Shown one piece after another: positions 8,931 through 18,886 of a stretch of DNA of 64,000 bases (the first letter of the stretch is position 1; each line of letters opens with the position of its first letter). Under the pieces are notes generated by a model that had not been told where the DNA came from, did not search any database, and worked only from the letters and a program-made list of their open reading frames with translations. Origin of the DNA: Sinorhizobium shofinae (GTDB taxonomy: Bacteria; Pseudomonadota; Alphaproteobacteria; Rhizobiales; Rhizobiaceae); contig MBFK01000024.1 of NCBI GenBank assembly GCA_001704765.1, forward strand, positions 36,633 to 100,632. Reading direction: 5' to 3'. Position numbers and translations under genes: made by a program.

Positions 8931-11900
8931 CTAATATTCCCTCTCGAAGAAGATGCCGCCGGCGGCCGAGCCGTCGCCGGCTGCCTCGCCCTTCAGCTTC
9001 ACGCCTCGGCCGATGTCGAGATTGATGATCGCCTTGCTGGAGGCCGAGTCCGAGCCTTGCTGTAATTCTAGATAGGTCCGGTCATTGAGATATTTGCCGG
9101 CCCGCACCTGGGCGCCGCCGCTCTCGTCGGTGGTGATGTCGAGGTCGTCGACGCCGAGCTTGTTGCGCAGGCCGTCGAGCAGCGACGTCGAGCCACCGCC
9201 GGCAAGCTGGCTGACGGCGGAGGCGAGCTGGGCGATCTGGAAGGCCGACAGGTTGTTCAGCGACCGGTTGAAGATCAGCTGCGCCAGGATCTCGTCCTGT
9301 GGCAGCGCCGGAGAGGAAGAGAAGGTCACCGTCGGGTTGTTGGCAGGCCCGGCGATGTTGACAGTGATGGTGGTCGAACCGGCGCTCGAGGTGGCGTCGA
9401 GATCGAGCGTCGGAACAAGGTCGCCGCCGAAGCCGATATGGCCGTCCGTGAAGGTCAGCCGCTTGCCGAGAATTTCGAGCCGGCCGCGCCGCATGTCGAA
9501 ATCGCCGGAGACGATCGGTCGGACGGCGGTGCCGCGGATCGTCAGGTCGCCGCCGAGTTCGGCATCGATACCGCGCCCGCGCACGAAGAACTGCCCCGGC
9601 GACCGGACGGCGAGATCGAAGGCGATGACGCCGCTGGCGTTTACGCCCGCACCGCCAGACGTATCCCTGCGCACGTCCCGCGCCATCTGCCGCACCCCGG
9701 CCGGCGCGTTCCTGTGCTGGATGTCGATCGCCGAGAGTGAGGTAGGCAGTTTTTCCGGCACGGTGATCGCGGCCCTGCGGATCGTCAGTTCCCCGCCGAG
9801 CACCGGCGTCGCGACGAGCGGGCCTTTGAGCGTCAAATCGCCGGCAAGGTTGGCGGTGAAGAGGGTGCCGTCGACATAGGTGGCGTTGTTGAGGCGAATG
9901 CGCAGGTCGGCCGGGAAATTGGAACCGGCGGTAATGCCCACCGTTCCGCTCGCCTCGATCGACCCGCCGCTGGCGAGATTGCCAGAAAGCCTGGTGATCG
10001 TCGCCTGCTTGCCGTCGAGTGTGACGTTGGCGGAAAGCTCATTGAGCGCGAGATTGCGCCGGACGTCGACGAGCCGGCCGCCGGCGGTCGAGACCGTACC
10101 GGTGATCTGCGGCGCCCTGGCCGATCCGGAGAGGGAAAGGTCGACCTTCGCCGAGCCGGTGAGCGTGAAGCCCTGCTCCGCCATGGTGCTGGCGAGCAGG
10201 GCGAAGGGCACGTCGCCGGCGAACTTCATCGACATCGGCATGTTGCCGCCGACGTCGACATGGCCGCCGCCCCGGAAGGAGAGACCACCCGGTCCCGAGA
10301 CGGTCGCGTCAAGCGTGACACGGTTGTCGGCAAACCGCCCCTTCGCGGAGATTTCGAGCGCCGTCACCCCGGCGCCACGTACCGCCGCAACCGAAGCACC
10401 ACTCCATCGCAGATCGTAGTTGACGATCGGCGCGTCGGCGGTGCCGCTGAGTTCGACCGTTCCGTCGATCGTCCCTTCGGCGCCGAGCGTTGCGGCGAAG
10501 GTGTTGATCAGGGCGGCCGGCAACGCATTGAGTTTCGCCGAAATGTCGAGCATCGCGCCTGCGGTTCCGGCGACGGCAATCGTGCCTTTCGACGCCTGAA
10601 TGGTCAGGTCGCCGAGTTGGACGACACCATTCTCAATGGCGACGACCGTCGGTTTGGCGAGCTTCAGCGGAAGTTTCCGCGGCGCTGCCGCGAGGGAAGC
10701 GAGGCGGATTTCGGTGCGGCCACCGGCACTCGCCAGATCGCCCTTGGCCGAGAGCGGAGCGCCGTCATATTGGCCAGCGATCTCGAAACCCGTCCTGCCG
10801 CCCTGCTGGTCAAAGGTCAGCTTGACGGCGGAGACGCGGTTCTGTCCCTGTATGACGCTTTCGGCCTTGACGGTTCCGCGGATTGCCAGAGCGGCGATAT
10901 CGGCGATGCGGATATCAGCCACGGGCTTGGCGATCGTCAGCGCGTCGCGCTTGATGCTGCTGCCGCTGGCCTTGACCGACACGGAGGTCACGCCGTTCGC
11001 AGTCGCGACCGAAGCCGAACCCGAAAGGTCCCCGGACGCCTTCTGGCCGGCCATGGCAGCGACCAGCCCGAGATCGGGCAGGTTGAAGTCGATGGTGCCG
11101 TTCGGCTTGAAATCCGCCGTCAGGTCGATCGCGCCCGTCACGCGATTGTCGCCGATCATTGCCTCGAGCGTCGGGATGGATGTGCGGCCTTCCGCCGAAA
11201 CCACTTCGGCCTTGACGTCGATCGGCTGGCCGTCGAGCCCGCCGGTTGCGGTGAGCTTCGCCTGCGGGCTCCCCGGCTTGACCGTTGCGTCGGCGGTGAC
11301 GGTCAGGTCCGTCAGTGAGCGGCCGGCAAGCATTGCGCCGCTCGAGGTCAGCTCTCCCTTGATGGCGAGCGCGTCAAGCGGGCCGGAAATCTCGGCGTTG
11401 AAGCCAGCCTTTCCGTGCGCATCGGCGAGCAATTTGCCGAGATCGGGAAGCGTGCCCTCCACATCGGCCGTCAGCTGACCTTCGGCGATTGTCGCCGAAC
11501 CGCTGGCATTGACGGTGCCGGACTGGACCTCGAGGGCGCTGAGCTTGACGCTGCCATCGCCGCCGGTCTCGACCTTGCCCGAGACGGCAAGCGGAGTGTC
11601 GAATCTCGTTGCCAGGCCGCCTGGCAGAAAGCGCGGCTCGGCCCGGACTTCGAAGCTCGCCATTGCTGTTTTCTCGGCACGGGCGAGGCTACCGGTGAGA
11701 TTGCCGCGAAAACCGGGGCTTTCGATCGCCGTCGGGTCGAAGCTGATGGTAGCTTCCGTGACGGTGACCGCACCCTTGGCGCTCAGATCCTGCGCCGCAA
11801 GGCCGGCGGATCGCAAAGAGGATATGGATGCGCCGCGCCAGGCGAGGTCGTAGGCGACCACCGGCGTCTGCGCTTCCCCGTCGATCTCGACGGTGCCGGC

Positions 11901-14546
11901 AACGGTACCTTCCGCGCCAAGGGTCGGCGCGAAGCTATTGATCAGCACGGCGGGCAGGTCGTTCAGGCTTGCCCTGAGGTCGAGCCTGTCGCCGGCCGTG
12001 CCGGAGACGGCGACAGTACCCGTCGAGGCTTGGATGGTCAGGCCGTCGAGGCGGACCACGCCGCCTTTGATCGCGACCACGGTCGGCTGTGCGAGTTGCA
12101 GCGGCAGGCGCCTCGGGGCCGCCGAGGCGGAGGTGAGGCGGATCTCGGTGAGGCCGGCGTCGCTCGTCAGCTCGCCCGCCGCCGTCAGCGGTGCGCCGTC
12201 ATAGAGGCCCTCGGCCGAGAAGCCGGTTCGGCCCCCCTGCTGTTCGAAAGCGAGGGTGAGGTCCGAGACCCGATTTTCACCCTGCGCTATGCTCTGCGCG
12301 CTGACACTGCCTTTGATCGCGAGCCTGGCAATGTCTGCGATACCAAGATCGACCCCCGGTTTGGCGATCGTCAGCGCACCCCGCTGCACGCTGGTGCCAT
12401 TGGCCTTGACCGCGACCGACGTGACGCCGTTTACGGTCTGTAGCGTCGCCGAACCGGCAAGGTCGCCGGAGGCCTGCTGGCCGGCCATGGCGGCGAGAAG
12501 CCCAAGGTCGGGCAGGCTGAAGTCGACCTTGCCGTTCGGCTTGAAGTCCGCCGTCAGGTCGATCGTGCCGGTGAGGCTGTTGCCGCCGATTTTCGCTTCC
12601 AGCGCTGGAACGGAGGTGCGGCCGTTCTTCGAGACCACGTCGGCGCGAATGTCGATCGCGTGACCGTCGAGCGTGCCGGTGGCGGTGAGCTTCGCCTCGG
12701 GGCTGTCGGGCGTCACCGTCGCATCGGCATTGATCGTGAGATCGCTCAAAGTGCGTCCGGCGAGCGTCGCGCCGCTCGAATTTATCTCCGCCTTGACATC
12801 AAGCTTGCTCAAGGGACCGGATGCGGCCGCCTGGAAAGCCGCGCTACCCTTTGCGTCAGGCAGAAACCGCCCGAGATCCGGGACTGTGCCCTTTATATCG
12901 GCAGTCAGCGTCGCGCCTGAAAGTGTCAGCGAGCCGGAGGCTTCGACGGCTTCGGATTTCATCTCGAGACCGCTCACCTGGACGCTGCCGTCCTCTTCGG
13001 TCACCAGATTGCCGGAGACGGCGATCGTCTTCTCGAACTTTTCCGCGAGCGCCGGCGGCAGCACGCCCGGAACGGCGAAGAGCTTGAATGCCGCATGAAG
13101 CGAGGTGTCGGCGCGATCGAGGCTGCCAGTCACGGAGCCGCCGATGCTGGCGCTCTCGATCGTCAAGGGGTCGAAGCGGATGTCTTCGGGCGCGACGGTG
13201 ATCGTGCCGGCGAGCTTCACGGGGGCCTGTATCGCTCGGTTAATATCGGCGCTTGCGAACCGGGTCTCGCCGATTTCCACGGTCGTCTTCAGCGACCCCG
13301 ACTGCGTTTCGAGGTTGAAGGCGTCGCTTTGCGCCGAGAGCCGGATGGCACCGAGGCTTCCCTGCGGGAGGCCAAGCGAGGCGACGTCGGCAGCGATGTC
13401 GAGGATCGCCGACTGTCCATCGCCGATCAGCGACAGGTTGGCCGTGTTGATCCGTGCCTGCAGCTCACCGTCTTTCAGCGGCCAGCGGAAATCGAACGGG
13501 CCGCTCGTGCCGGCGACGCTTGCCTGAAGATTGTTCTCGCCGCGGCTGTCGACTGTTCCCGAGGCGTTCAGCGTCAAGGCGCCGCTTGCAAGCTTGCCCG
13601 CTTCGATCCGGATCCTGCTCTCTCCGTCGAAGGCGGCCGTCAGGTCGAGGCTGGTCGATCCCTCGAAAAGCGGCTTGAAGGCGGCCGGCATCAGGGTGGC
13701 GAAGGCGCCGCCGCCGGTGAGCGCAAGATTGTGCATGCCGTCGGCCGCCAGCACGTGTCGCCCTTCGAGCCGAAGAATCTCGCTGCCGTCGAGTGATGCG
13801 GTCCCGGAGCCCGTCCAGTCGGAGAGGGGCCCTTGTCCGGTCAGCTGGATATCGATCGAAGGTTCGCCCGGCAGCCGCAGCAGCTTCGCCAGGAGCCCAC
13901 CCTTGGGTTCGGCGACCTCAGCCTCGAGCTTCAGCTCGTTTCCCGCCGGATTGAAGACGAGATCGGCGACGGCGCGCGCCTCGGGACGGTCGCGCTCGGC
14001 CGCATCGAAGGCGAGCGCGATACTCGAGTTGGTGGCATTGACCTTGCCCGTCGCGGTCAGGAATTGGTCCTTGCCGGCGATCGCCTTGCCGATGATGATC
14101 TCCTTGAGATCGAGGGCATCGATCTTCACGTCCACTGGCAGGGCGAGCGTCCTTCGCACCTCCTTCGTTTCGGTGGAGGGGATCGGCAGCCGTTCGAGGC
14201 GGACGGAGGCCGCCGAGATGTTGCTTGCATCGAAGCGCATCGAGAGAAGTTCGTCCGGCGTCCAGCTGACCGAGAGGTCGCGGACCTCTGCATAAATCCC
14301 CTCGCCGTCGAAGAGCGTCACGGTGCCGGCGGTGAAGTCGCCGGTGAGCAGCGCGCCCGGATCGGAGATGCGGACGATCTGGTCGGGGGTTGCCGCATAT
14401 TTTTCGATCGCCCAGGCGACGACGCGCGCGCCGGGCACGGTGAAGCCCAGGAACGCGACGAGGAGAACCAACGCGACTACAGCCACGCCGAGAAAGGCGA
14501 AAAAGTAGCGCAGCGCTGATCGAAATGTGCCGATGACCTGATTCAT
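8931..14546 (-). CDS. tamB: TamB, inner-membrane-anchored translocation/lipid-bridge protein
   Basis: 1,871 residues, longer than E. coli TamB (about 1,260). One N-terminal membrane anchor (about residues 12-35) is followed by a long repetitive beta-rich periplasmic region and the conserved TamB/DUF490 C-terminal domain (about residues 1450-1871). With TamA it assembles outer-membrane proteins and/or moves phospholipid between membranes. The extra length comes largely from a tandem duplication: about residues 455-932 and 933-1410 align with a period of 478 residues (1,434 bp) without gaps over the parts I compared. The start MNQVIGTFRSALRYFFAFLG is a good anchor start. tamA lies upstream, 102 bp away, on the same strand. 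Confidence 0.95.
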   Translation of the reverse strand: MNQVIGTFRSALRYFFAFLGVAVVALVLLVAFLGFTVPGARVVAWAIEKYAATPDQIVRISDPGALLTGDFTAGTVTLFDGEGIYAEVRDLSVSWTPDELLSMRFDASNISAASVRLERLPIPSTETKEVRRTLALPVDVKIDALDLKEIIIGKAIAGKDQFLTATGKVNATNSSIALAFDAAERDRPEARAVADLVFNPAGNELKLEAEVAEPKGGLLAKLLRLPGEPSIDIQLTGQGPLSDWTGSGTASLDGSEILRLEGRHVLAADGMHNLALTGGGAFATLMPAAFKPLFEGSTSLDLTAAFDGESRIRIEAGKLASGALTLNASGTVDSRGENNLQASVAGTSGPFDFRWPLKDGELQARINTANLSLIGDGQSAILDIAADVASLGLPQGSLGAIRLSAQSDAFNLETQSGSLKTTVEIGETRFASADINRAIQAPVKLAGTITVAPEDIRFDPLTIESASIGGSVTGSLDRADTSLHAAFKLFAVPGVLPPALAEKFEKTIAVSGNLVTEEDGSVQVSGLEMKSEAVEASGSLTLSGATLTADIKGTVPDLGRFLPDAKGSAAFQAAASGPLSKLDVKAEINSSGATLAGRTLSDLTINADATVTPDSPEAKLTATGTLDGHAIDIRADVVSKNGRTSVPALEAKIGGNSLTGTIDLTADFKPNGKVDFSLPDLGLLAAMAGQQASGDLAGSATLQTVNGVTSVAVKANGTSVQRGALTIAKPGVDLGIADIARLAIKGSVSAQSIAQGENRVSDLTLAFEQQGGRTGFSAEGLYDGAPLTAAGELTSDAGLTEIRLTSASAAPRRLPLQLAQPTVVAIKGGVVRLDGLTIQASTGTVAVSGTAGDRLDLRASLNDLPAVLINSFAPTLGAEGTVAGTVEIDGEAQTPVVAYDLAWRGASISSLRSAGLAAQDLSAKGAVTVTEATISFDPTAIESPGFRGNLTGSLARAEKTAMASFEVRAEPRFLPGGLATRFDTPLAVSGKVETGGDGSVKLSALEVQSGTVNASGSATIAEGQLTADVEGTLPDLGKLLADAHGKAGFNAEISGPLDALAIKGELTSSGAMLAGRSLTDLTVTADATVKPGSPQAKLTATGGLDGQPIDVKAEVVSAEGRTSIPTLEAMIGDNRVTGAIDLTADFKPNGTIDFNLPDLGLVAAMAGQKASGDLSGSASVATANGVTSVSVKASGSSIKRDALTIAKPVADIRIADIAALAIRGTVKAESVIQGQNRVSAVKLTFDQQGGRTGFEIAGQYDGAPLSAKGDLASAGGRTEIRLASLAAAPRKLPLKLAKPTVVAIENGVVQLGDLTIQASKGTIAVAGTAGAMLDISAKLNALPAALINTFAATLGAEGTIDGTVELSGTADAPIVNYDLRWSGASVAAVRGAGVTALEISAKGRFADNRVTLDATVSGPGGLSFRGGGHVDVGGNMPMSMKFAGDVPFALLASTMAEQGFTLTGSAKVDLSLSGSARAPQITGTVSTAGGRLVDVRRNLALNELSANVTLDGKQATITRLSGNLASGGSIEASGTVGITAGSNFPADLRIRLNNATYVDGTLFTANLAGDLTLKGPLVATPVLGGELTIRRAAITVPEKLPTSLSAIDIQHRNAPAGVRQMARDVRRDTSGGAGVNASGVIAFDLAVRSPGQFFVRGRGIDAELGGDLTIRGTAVRPIVSGDFDMRRGRLEILGKRLTFTDGHIGFGGDLVPTLDLDATSSAGSTTITVNIAGPANNPTVTFSSSPALPQDEILAQLIFNRSLNNLSAFQIAQLASAVSQLAGGGSTSLLDGLRNKLGVDDLDITTDESGGAQVRAGKYLNDRTYLELQQGSDSASSKAIINLDIGRGVKLKGEAAGDGSAAGGIFFEREY
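10316..13183 (-). repeat. 478-residue tandem duplication inside tamB
   Basis: Two consecutive in-frame units, 13183-11750 and 11749-10316, are offset by exactly 1,434 bp at two independent anchor points (the NGxxDFxLPDLGL block and the FDPxxIES block). Each unit runs from FDP..IES through LGAEGT..GTVE to the AKG boundary. By eye they agree at well over half of positions, so the duplication is old but clear. Confidence 0.9.
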
Positions 14547-14648
14547 GTCCTATCCATAAACCATGTTACGCCGCTCTGGAATCGGCAGGACGGAAGCGCA
14601 TCGCCCCTGGGCGGAATTGCCTATTCTACCATGGCATCACGGCGTGCA

Positions 14649-16571
14649 TCAGAATGATTGGCCAATGCCCGCATAGATGCCGTAATCGGTGCCGCCCGGA
14701 TATTTGTTGAGCGGTACCGCGAAATCGAGACGAATGGGTCCGAAGGGCGTCGCATAGCGAAGGCCGATGCCAGCCCCGGCGCGTATGTCGGAGAAATCCG
14801 GCGTCGTGCCCGTCGATACGCTGCCGGCGTCGATGAAGGGCACGAGGCCGATCGTATCGGTTATCGCAATGCGGACTTCGAGCGAGCCGTTCACATACGA
14901 GCGGCCGCCGGTCAGCTTGTTCTCGGCATTGCGCGGGCTGATCTCCTGGAAGGAATAGCCGCGCACCGAGCCGCCGCCGCCGAGGAAGAAGCGCCGGGTC
15001 GCCGGAATGTCGGAAAGTTCGTCGCCGCCGACAAGCACGCCGGCGCCAAGCTTCCCGGCAAGCACGAAGCGCTTTTCGCTGCCCAGCGCATAATAGGCGG
15101 AGGCGGAGGTCTCGAAGGAGCTGAAAAAGGTCTTGCCCTCGATCTCGTAGCTCGGCTTCGCGTTGATCATCGCCCGGTAGCCTTCCGTGGCGTTCAGCTT
15201 GTCATCGCGGGTGTCGCGGACATATTCGAGCGGGATCGCGGCGGTCAGATAGGAATTAGAACCGAAGGCGTCGTCGACATCCGCCAAACCCAGCTCCGCC
15301 CCGACGGAAACGGTGTCCTCGGGCGAAAGCTCGAAACCCGCGCCGGCCGCGGCAGTGATCGTCTTGGCATTATAGGCATCCGGATCGACGATTGCCGCCT
15401 TGACGCTCGCCGTGAAGGTCGATGCCGGTCCGAAGGCACCCGGCTTGGCAAAGAGAATGCCGGCCGAATAGTCGAGCCCACCGACATCCGTGGTCTCGCC
15501 GATCCGATCGACGGAGCCCTCGATCCTAAGCGACTCGGCACGGCCAAAGAGATTGCGGTGGCCCCAATAGCCCTGCAGGCCGAGGCCGTCGGTCGTCGAG
15601 ACCTGACCGCCGAAACCGAAATAGCGGTGCTTGCCCTCTGACACCTGGATGTTCATCGGGATCGTGCCGTCCGGCGCAAGCTGGTCGGCCTCGACGATAG
15701 TGACGCTGGAGAAGACGTTCAGCGTCCGCAGCCGCTCGGCGGCCTTGCGGATGTTCTCCGGCGAATAGGGCCGGCCATGATTGAGCCGCGAATAGTCGCG
15801 CACAAAATTCGGGTCGACGGTCTTGGTGCCGGTAACGGTGAGATCGCCGACAGGCGCGACAGACCCGGCGTCCGCCCTGATCGTCACGTCGACGGTGGAG
15901 GTGGCATGGTCGGCGACGACGCTGCGTTCGGTGATCTTGGCGAGCGGCCGGCTTTGTTCCTTGAGATCGACGACGATCTGCTCGCCCGCCTTGATGATCA
16001 GCGTCGAGTCGGCGCGGGCGCCGCGCGTGAGATCGTAGGTCGCCGGATCGAGCCCCGCGGCATCGCCCTCGAACCTTATCGAATCGAGCGTAAAGGCCGG
16101 CCCCGGCGTGACGCGCACCGTCACTGGCACGGCTTGGCCATCAGGGAAGGAAGGATCGGGCGGCAGGCTGTCGATGTCCTGGCCATTGATCAGGATCGTG
16201 ACGGTGCCGCCGTAACGCGCTTTTTCATAGAGTGCGGCGAGCAGCCGCTCCCGGTCGTCGCGCGCCTTGATCAAAAGGCCGAGGTCGCCGGAGACCGGCT
16301 TTTCCTGATCCTGATTGAGTTGCGAAGCATTCTCGAGCGCCTCGCGCAGTTCCTCGTCGTCCGTGCCGGGCTCGAAGGTCAGGGCGTAGTTGACGGGGTC
16401 AATAGGCTGAACCTGCTCTTCGGCACTTTCGAAAAAGCGCATGCCGAAGATTTTGATCGCATAGGCTCTGCCGGCGAAAATCGGACCGAGCGCCGTCGAG
16501 GCCGCAAGAGCGAGCACTGTCGCCGCCTTCCAGTACGCGATACTCGAGCGTGGTGGAGACATCCTCCGCAT
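14649..16571 (-). CDS. tamA: TamA, Omp85/BamA-family outer-membrane protein
   Basis: 640 residues. An N-terminal signal sequence (about residues 12-38, ending GRAYA) is followed by POTRA-type repeats (about 90-315) and a 16-strand Omp85 beta-barrel. The barrel carries the signature GGGGSVRGYSFQEISPR and a C-terminal strand ending in phenylalanine (YAGIGQSF), as outer-membrane barrels do. It is the outer-membrane partner of TamB, which is encoded directly downstream. The length fits TamA (about 580-640) rather than BamA (about 780). Two closely spaced start codons occur; the first is given. Confidence 0.95.
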   Translation of the reverse strand: MRRMSPPRSSIAYWKAATVLALAASTALGPIFAGRAYAIKIFGMRFFESAEEQVQPIDPVNYALTFEPGTDDEELREALENASQLNQDQEKPVSGDLGLLIKARDDRERLLAALYEKARYGGTVTILINGQDIDSLPPDPSFPDGQAVPVTVRVTPGPAFTLDSIRFEGDAAGLDPATYDLTRGARADSTLIIKAGEQIVVDLKEQSRPLAKITERSVVADHATSTVDVTIRADAGSVAPVGDLTVTGTKTVDPNFVRDYSRLNHGRPYSPENIRKAAERLRTLNVFSSVTIVEADQLAPDGTIPMNIQVSEGKHRYFGFGGQVSTTDGLGLQGYWGHRNLFGRAESLRIEGSVDRIGETTDVGGLDYSAGILFAKPGAFGPASTFTASVKAAIVDPDAYNAKTITAAAGAGFELSPEDTVSVGAELGLADVDDAFGSNSYLTAAIPLEYVRDTRDDKLNATEGYRAMINAKPSYEIEGKTFFSSFETSASAYYALGSEKRFVLAGKLGAGVLVGGDELSDIPATRRFFLGGGGSVRGYSFQEISPRNAENKLTGGRSYVNGSLEVRIAITDTIGLVPFIDAGSVSTGTTPDFSDIRAGAGIGLRYATPFGPIRLDFAVPLNKYPGGTDYGIYAGIGQSF

Positions 16572-16968
16572 CCCGTTTCAGGCGACTCTTTACTCAATGC
16601 CTGCATGTGCGGCAATGGGGCACTCTAGCAGGGCAAAGTTTTCCATTTGTTAACGATCAGGGGCGGCCGTATCCACCCCCGAAGTGGCGATTCGAGTCGA
16701 ATTTTCGGAACAAACGACTCGTTCTGTGGTGCTTCGGGCACAAGGAGGAGGGCAGATAGCCGCCGCGGTTCGGGCGGCTGCGCGGTCTCAAGCGGCCATG
16801 TCAGATTGATCCGGAATGACCGGAATGGCGGTGAGCTGCCGCTCGCTAAAGTAACGCGTGATGGCTCTCTTGCGGGCACCGGCGACTGCTCTTCATAGCG
16901 GCGTTACGGCCGATCGCGGACTCAGGCCGACTTTCGCCGCCCGTCCGATTCACCGGAACGGGCCTGGC
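16572..16968. other. Intergenic region without a recognisable gene
   Basis: 397 bases between tamA and the DUF899 gene. Short frames of about 60-85 codons occur on both strands, but none has a Shine-Dalgarno, typical codon use or recognisable sequence. It should hold the tamAB promoter near 16600-16700. Confidence 0.5.
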
Positions 16969-17763
16969 TCATGGCTTCGTGCGCGCATCTTGGTTCCGGA
17001 ACGCCGCCTCTCCGGCGTCCGACACCTCGACCCACTTCTTGTCGGGCGCTGCGTCTGCGACGTAGCTGTCGTGCCAGTTCCACCACTTATAGGTCGGGGT
17101 CTGAGGATAGCCCTCGGGCGAATCCTCCCAGACTTCCTGTCGGCCCAGCGGCGTGATGTCCAGGTAGTTCCAGGTGCTGCCCATCTGCTCGTCGCCGCGG
17201 TTGTTGATGAAGTAAGTGCGGAACACGCGGTCGCCGTCGCGGTAGAACACGTTCGTACCGTGCCACTCGTCCACGCCGAAGTCGGCGTCGAAGCTGTCCG
17301 TGATGGTAAACCACGGCATCTCCCAGCCCATCCGCGCCTTCAGCCGCGCGATGTCCGCCTGAGGTGCACGCGAGACGAAGACGAGGGTGGTGTCTCGGGC
17401 GTTCAGGTGGGCGAGGTGGGCGACCTGGTCGGCCACCATGGAGCAGCCTCGGCAGGCGTGGTCGGGCCAACCGAATACCCCAGGCTCGAAGAATGCGCGG
17501 TAGACGATCAGCTGACGCCGGCCGTCGAACAGGTCGAGCAGGCTGGCCTTGCCCGCTGGCCCCTCGAACGCATACGCCTTCTCCACGGCCATCCACGGCA
17601 TTCGCCGGCGCTCAGCGGCCAGGGCGTCACGGGCGCGGGTCTGGGCCTTTTCCTTCACGAGCAGCTGCTTGCGGGCCGCCTCCCACGCCTGCGGCGAAAC
17701 GACCGGTGGTGTGTGCATGGCAGGCTGTCCACCTGTCCGTCCGTTCTCGGCTGATGTCGTCAT
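16969..17763 (-). CDS. DUF899 family thioredoxin-like protein
   Basis: 264 residues. Recognisable DUF899 blocks are FDGRRQLIVYRAFFEPGVFG, CRGCSMVADQVAHLAHLNAR, DTTLVFVSRAPQADIARLKA and MGSTWNYLDITPLGRQE. The family has a thioredoxin-like fold with a CxxC-type pair (CRGC here), but its substrate is unknown. The ATG at 17763 has GGAGG upstream at normal spacing. No operon partner is evident; its neighbours are DUF1801 genes of similarly vague function. Confidence 0.9.
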   Translation of the reverse strand: MTTSAENGRTGGQPAMHTPPVVSPQAWEAARKQLLVKEKAQTRARDALAAERRRMPWMAVEKAYAFEGPAGKASLLDLFDGRRQLIVYRAFFEPGVFGWPDHACRGCSMVADQVAHLAHLNARDTTLVFVSRAPQADIARLKARMGWEMPWFTITDSFDADFGVDEWHGTNVFYRDGDRVFRTYFINNRGDEQMGSTWNYLDITPLGRQEVWEDSPEGYPQTPTYKWWNWHDSYVADAAPDKKWVEVSDAGEAAFRNQDARTKP

Positions 17764-18231
17764 GGCTTGAAACCTCCAAATTGGACGAATTCCCGCGCCT
17801 CCTGGCCGAAGCGCGATTCCATTCGCTGTTCATCGCTCGTTGTTGGTCGTGAGACTAGTTTGGCACCGAAAAGCGAACGGTGGGAGTAACAAGTGTGGCG
17901 GTATACCGAGGGAGTCGCTGATTACAGCCGCGGCGCATGCGTTCGAAGCGGGATTCTCCTCGGCGCGCCGAAAAACCAGGCGCGAAGTGTTGCTGAGGTT
18001 CTCCTCCCCGGACCGTCCGCCAAAGAGCGCGACATGAGCCGACGTTCCGAGCAATCCGGTCGTTTGGCTGCGATCCCGAAGCGGTCGGTGGCGGCACTGA
18101 TCTGACCGGAAGGCTGGTTACCGTCACAGCGAGACGCTATCATCTCGGGCACACGCGCTGGTATAGGTGGCACAACCTGCCACTCGGCGCAGAATATCCT
18201 GAGCGGCACGCCTGTCAGCGGAGTGAGTTCA
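17764..18231. other. Intergenic region without a recognisable gene
   Basis: 468 bases upstream of both the DUF899 gene (leftward) and the first DUF1801 gene (rightward), so it should hold two divergent promoters. I see no coding frame I would defend and no clear sigma factor motif. Confidence 0.45.
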
Positions 18232-18813
18232 ATGGCCGAGAAGACGTCCATCAAGTCGACGAAGGTCGCTGCGAAGGCGGCCAAGCCGCGCGAGCCGATC
18301 GCCAAGTCATCGGCCCGCAAGCCGACGAACGCCGCGGCTACGACGCTGCCGGCGCACTCTGCAGGGCCCGAAGCCACCGCAACGAACAGCGAGGGCCTCG
18401 CAGTGGCCGCGAAGCCGACCCTCCTTTCAGGCGGCAACCCTCAGATCGCGAAAGGTTATGGTGACGCCCCCGTGCAGGCCTACATCGCCGCCATGCCGGG
18501 CTGGAAAAGCGACGTCGGGCGGCGCCTCGACGCGCTCATCGAGCGCACTGTCCCCGACGTGCACAAGGCGGTCAAATGGAACTCGCCGCTGTACGGAGTG
18601 GAGGGTGAGGGCTGGTTCCTCGGCATCCATTGCTTCACGAAGTACGTCAAGGTGGCTTTCTTCCGCGGCACGTCGCTTCATCCTGTCCCTCCCGGCGGGT
18701 CCAAGCAGAAGGAAGTGCGTTACCTCGACATCCGCGAGGACGATCAGCTCGACGAGGCTCAGTTCGTCGATTGGGTGAAGCAAGCCAGCCAATTGCCGGG
18801 CGAACGAATGTGA
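18232..18813 (+). CDS. DUF1801 domain protein with basic N-terminal extension
   Basis: 193 residues. The C-terminal ~120 residues carry the DUF1801 (YdhG-like) fold: VQAYIAAMPGWKSDVGRRLD, VHKAVKWNSPLYGVEGEGWF, FTKYVKVAFFRGTSL. The first ~70 residues are rich in Lys, Ala, Ser and Thr and look disordered, as in histone-tail-like extensions. The ATG at 18232 has GGAG 8 bases upstream; a GTG nine bases earlier is in frame but overlaps that site. Function of the family is unknown. A second DUF1801 gene follows 73 bases later. Confidence 0.82.
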   Translation: MAEKTSIKSTKVAAKAAKPREPIAKSSARKPTNAAATTLPAHSAGPEATATNSEGLAVAAKPTLLSGGNPQIAKGYGDAPVQAYIAAMPGWKSDVGRRLDALIERTVPDVHKAVKWNSPLYGVEGEGWFLGIHCFTKYVKVAFFRGTSLHPVPPGGSKQKEVRYLDIREDDQLDEAQFVDWVKQASQLPGERM

Positions 18814-18886
18814 GCGGCGGGTGCCAGGTGCGTGCGTGGCGTCAGCGGACGCAGAGTATTCAAATAACGAGCGAGCGAAAATTACC

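Noticed and set aside
9085..14519. Many long open frames antisense to tamB (for example 10260-11318 and 11415-12443 on the plus strand)
   Set aside because: They arise from the high GC content and repetitive codons of tamB. None has a family signature or Shine-Dalgarno, and they overlap a well-supported 1,871-residue gene.
18166..18182. A TGGCAC...TGCC stretch resembling a sigma-54 promoter upstream of the first DUF1801 gene
   Set aside because: The GG-to-GC spacing is two bases too short for a sigma-54 promoter.
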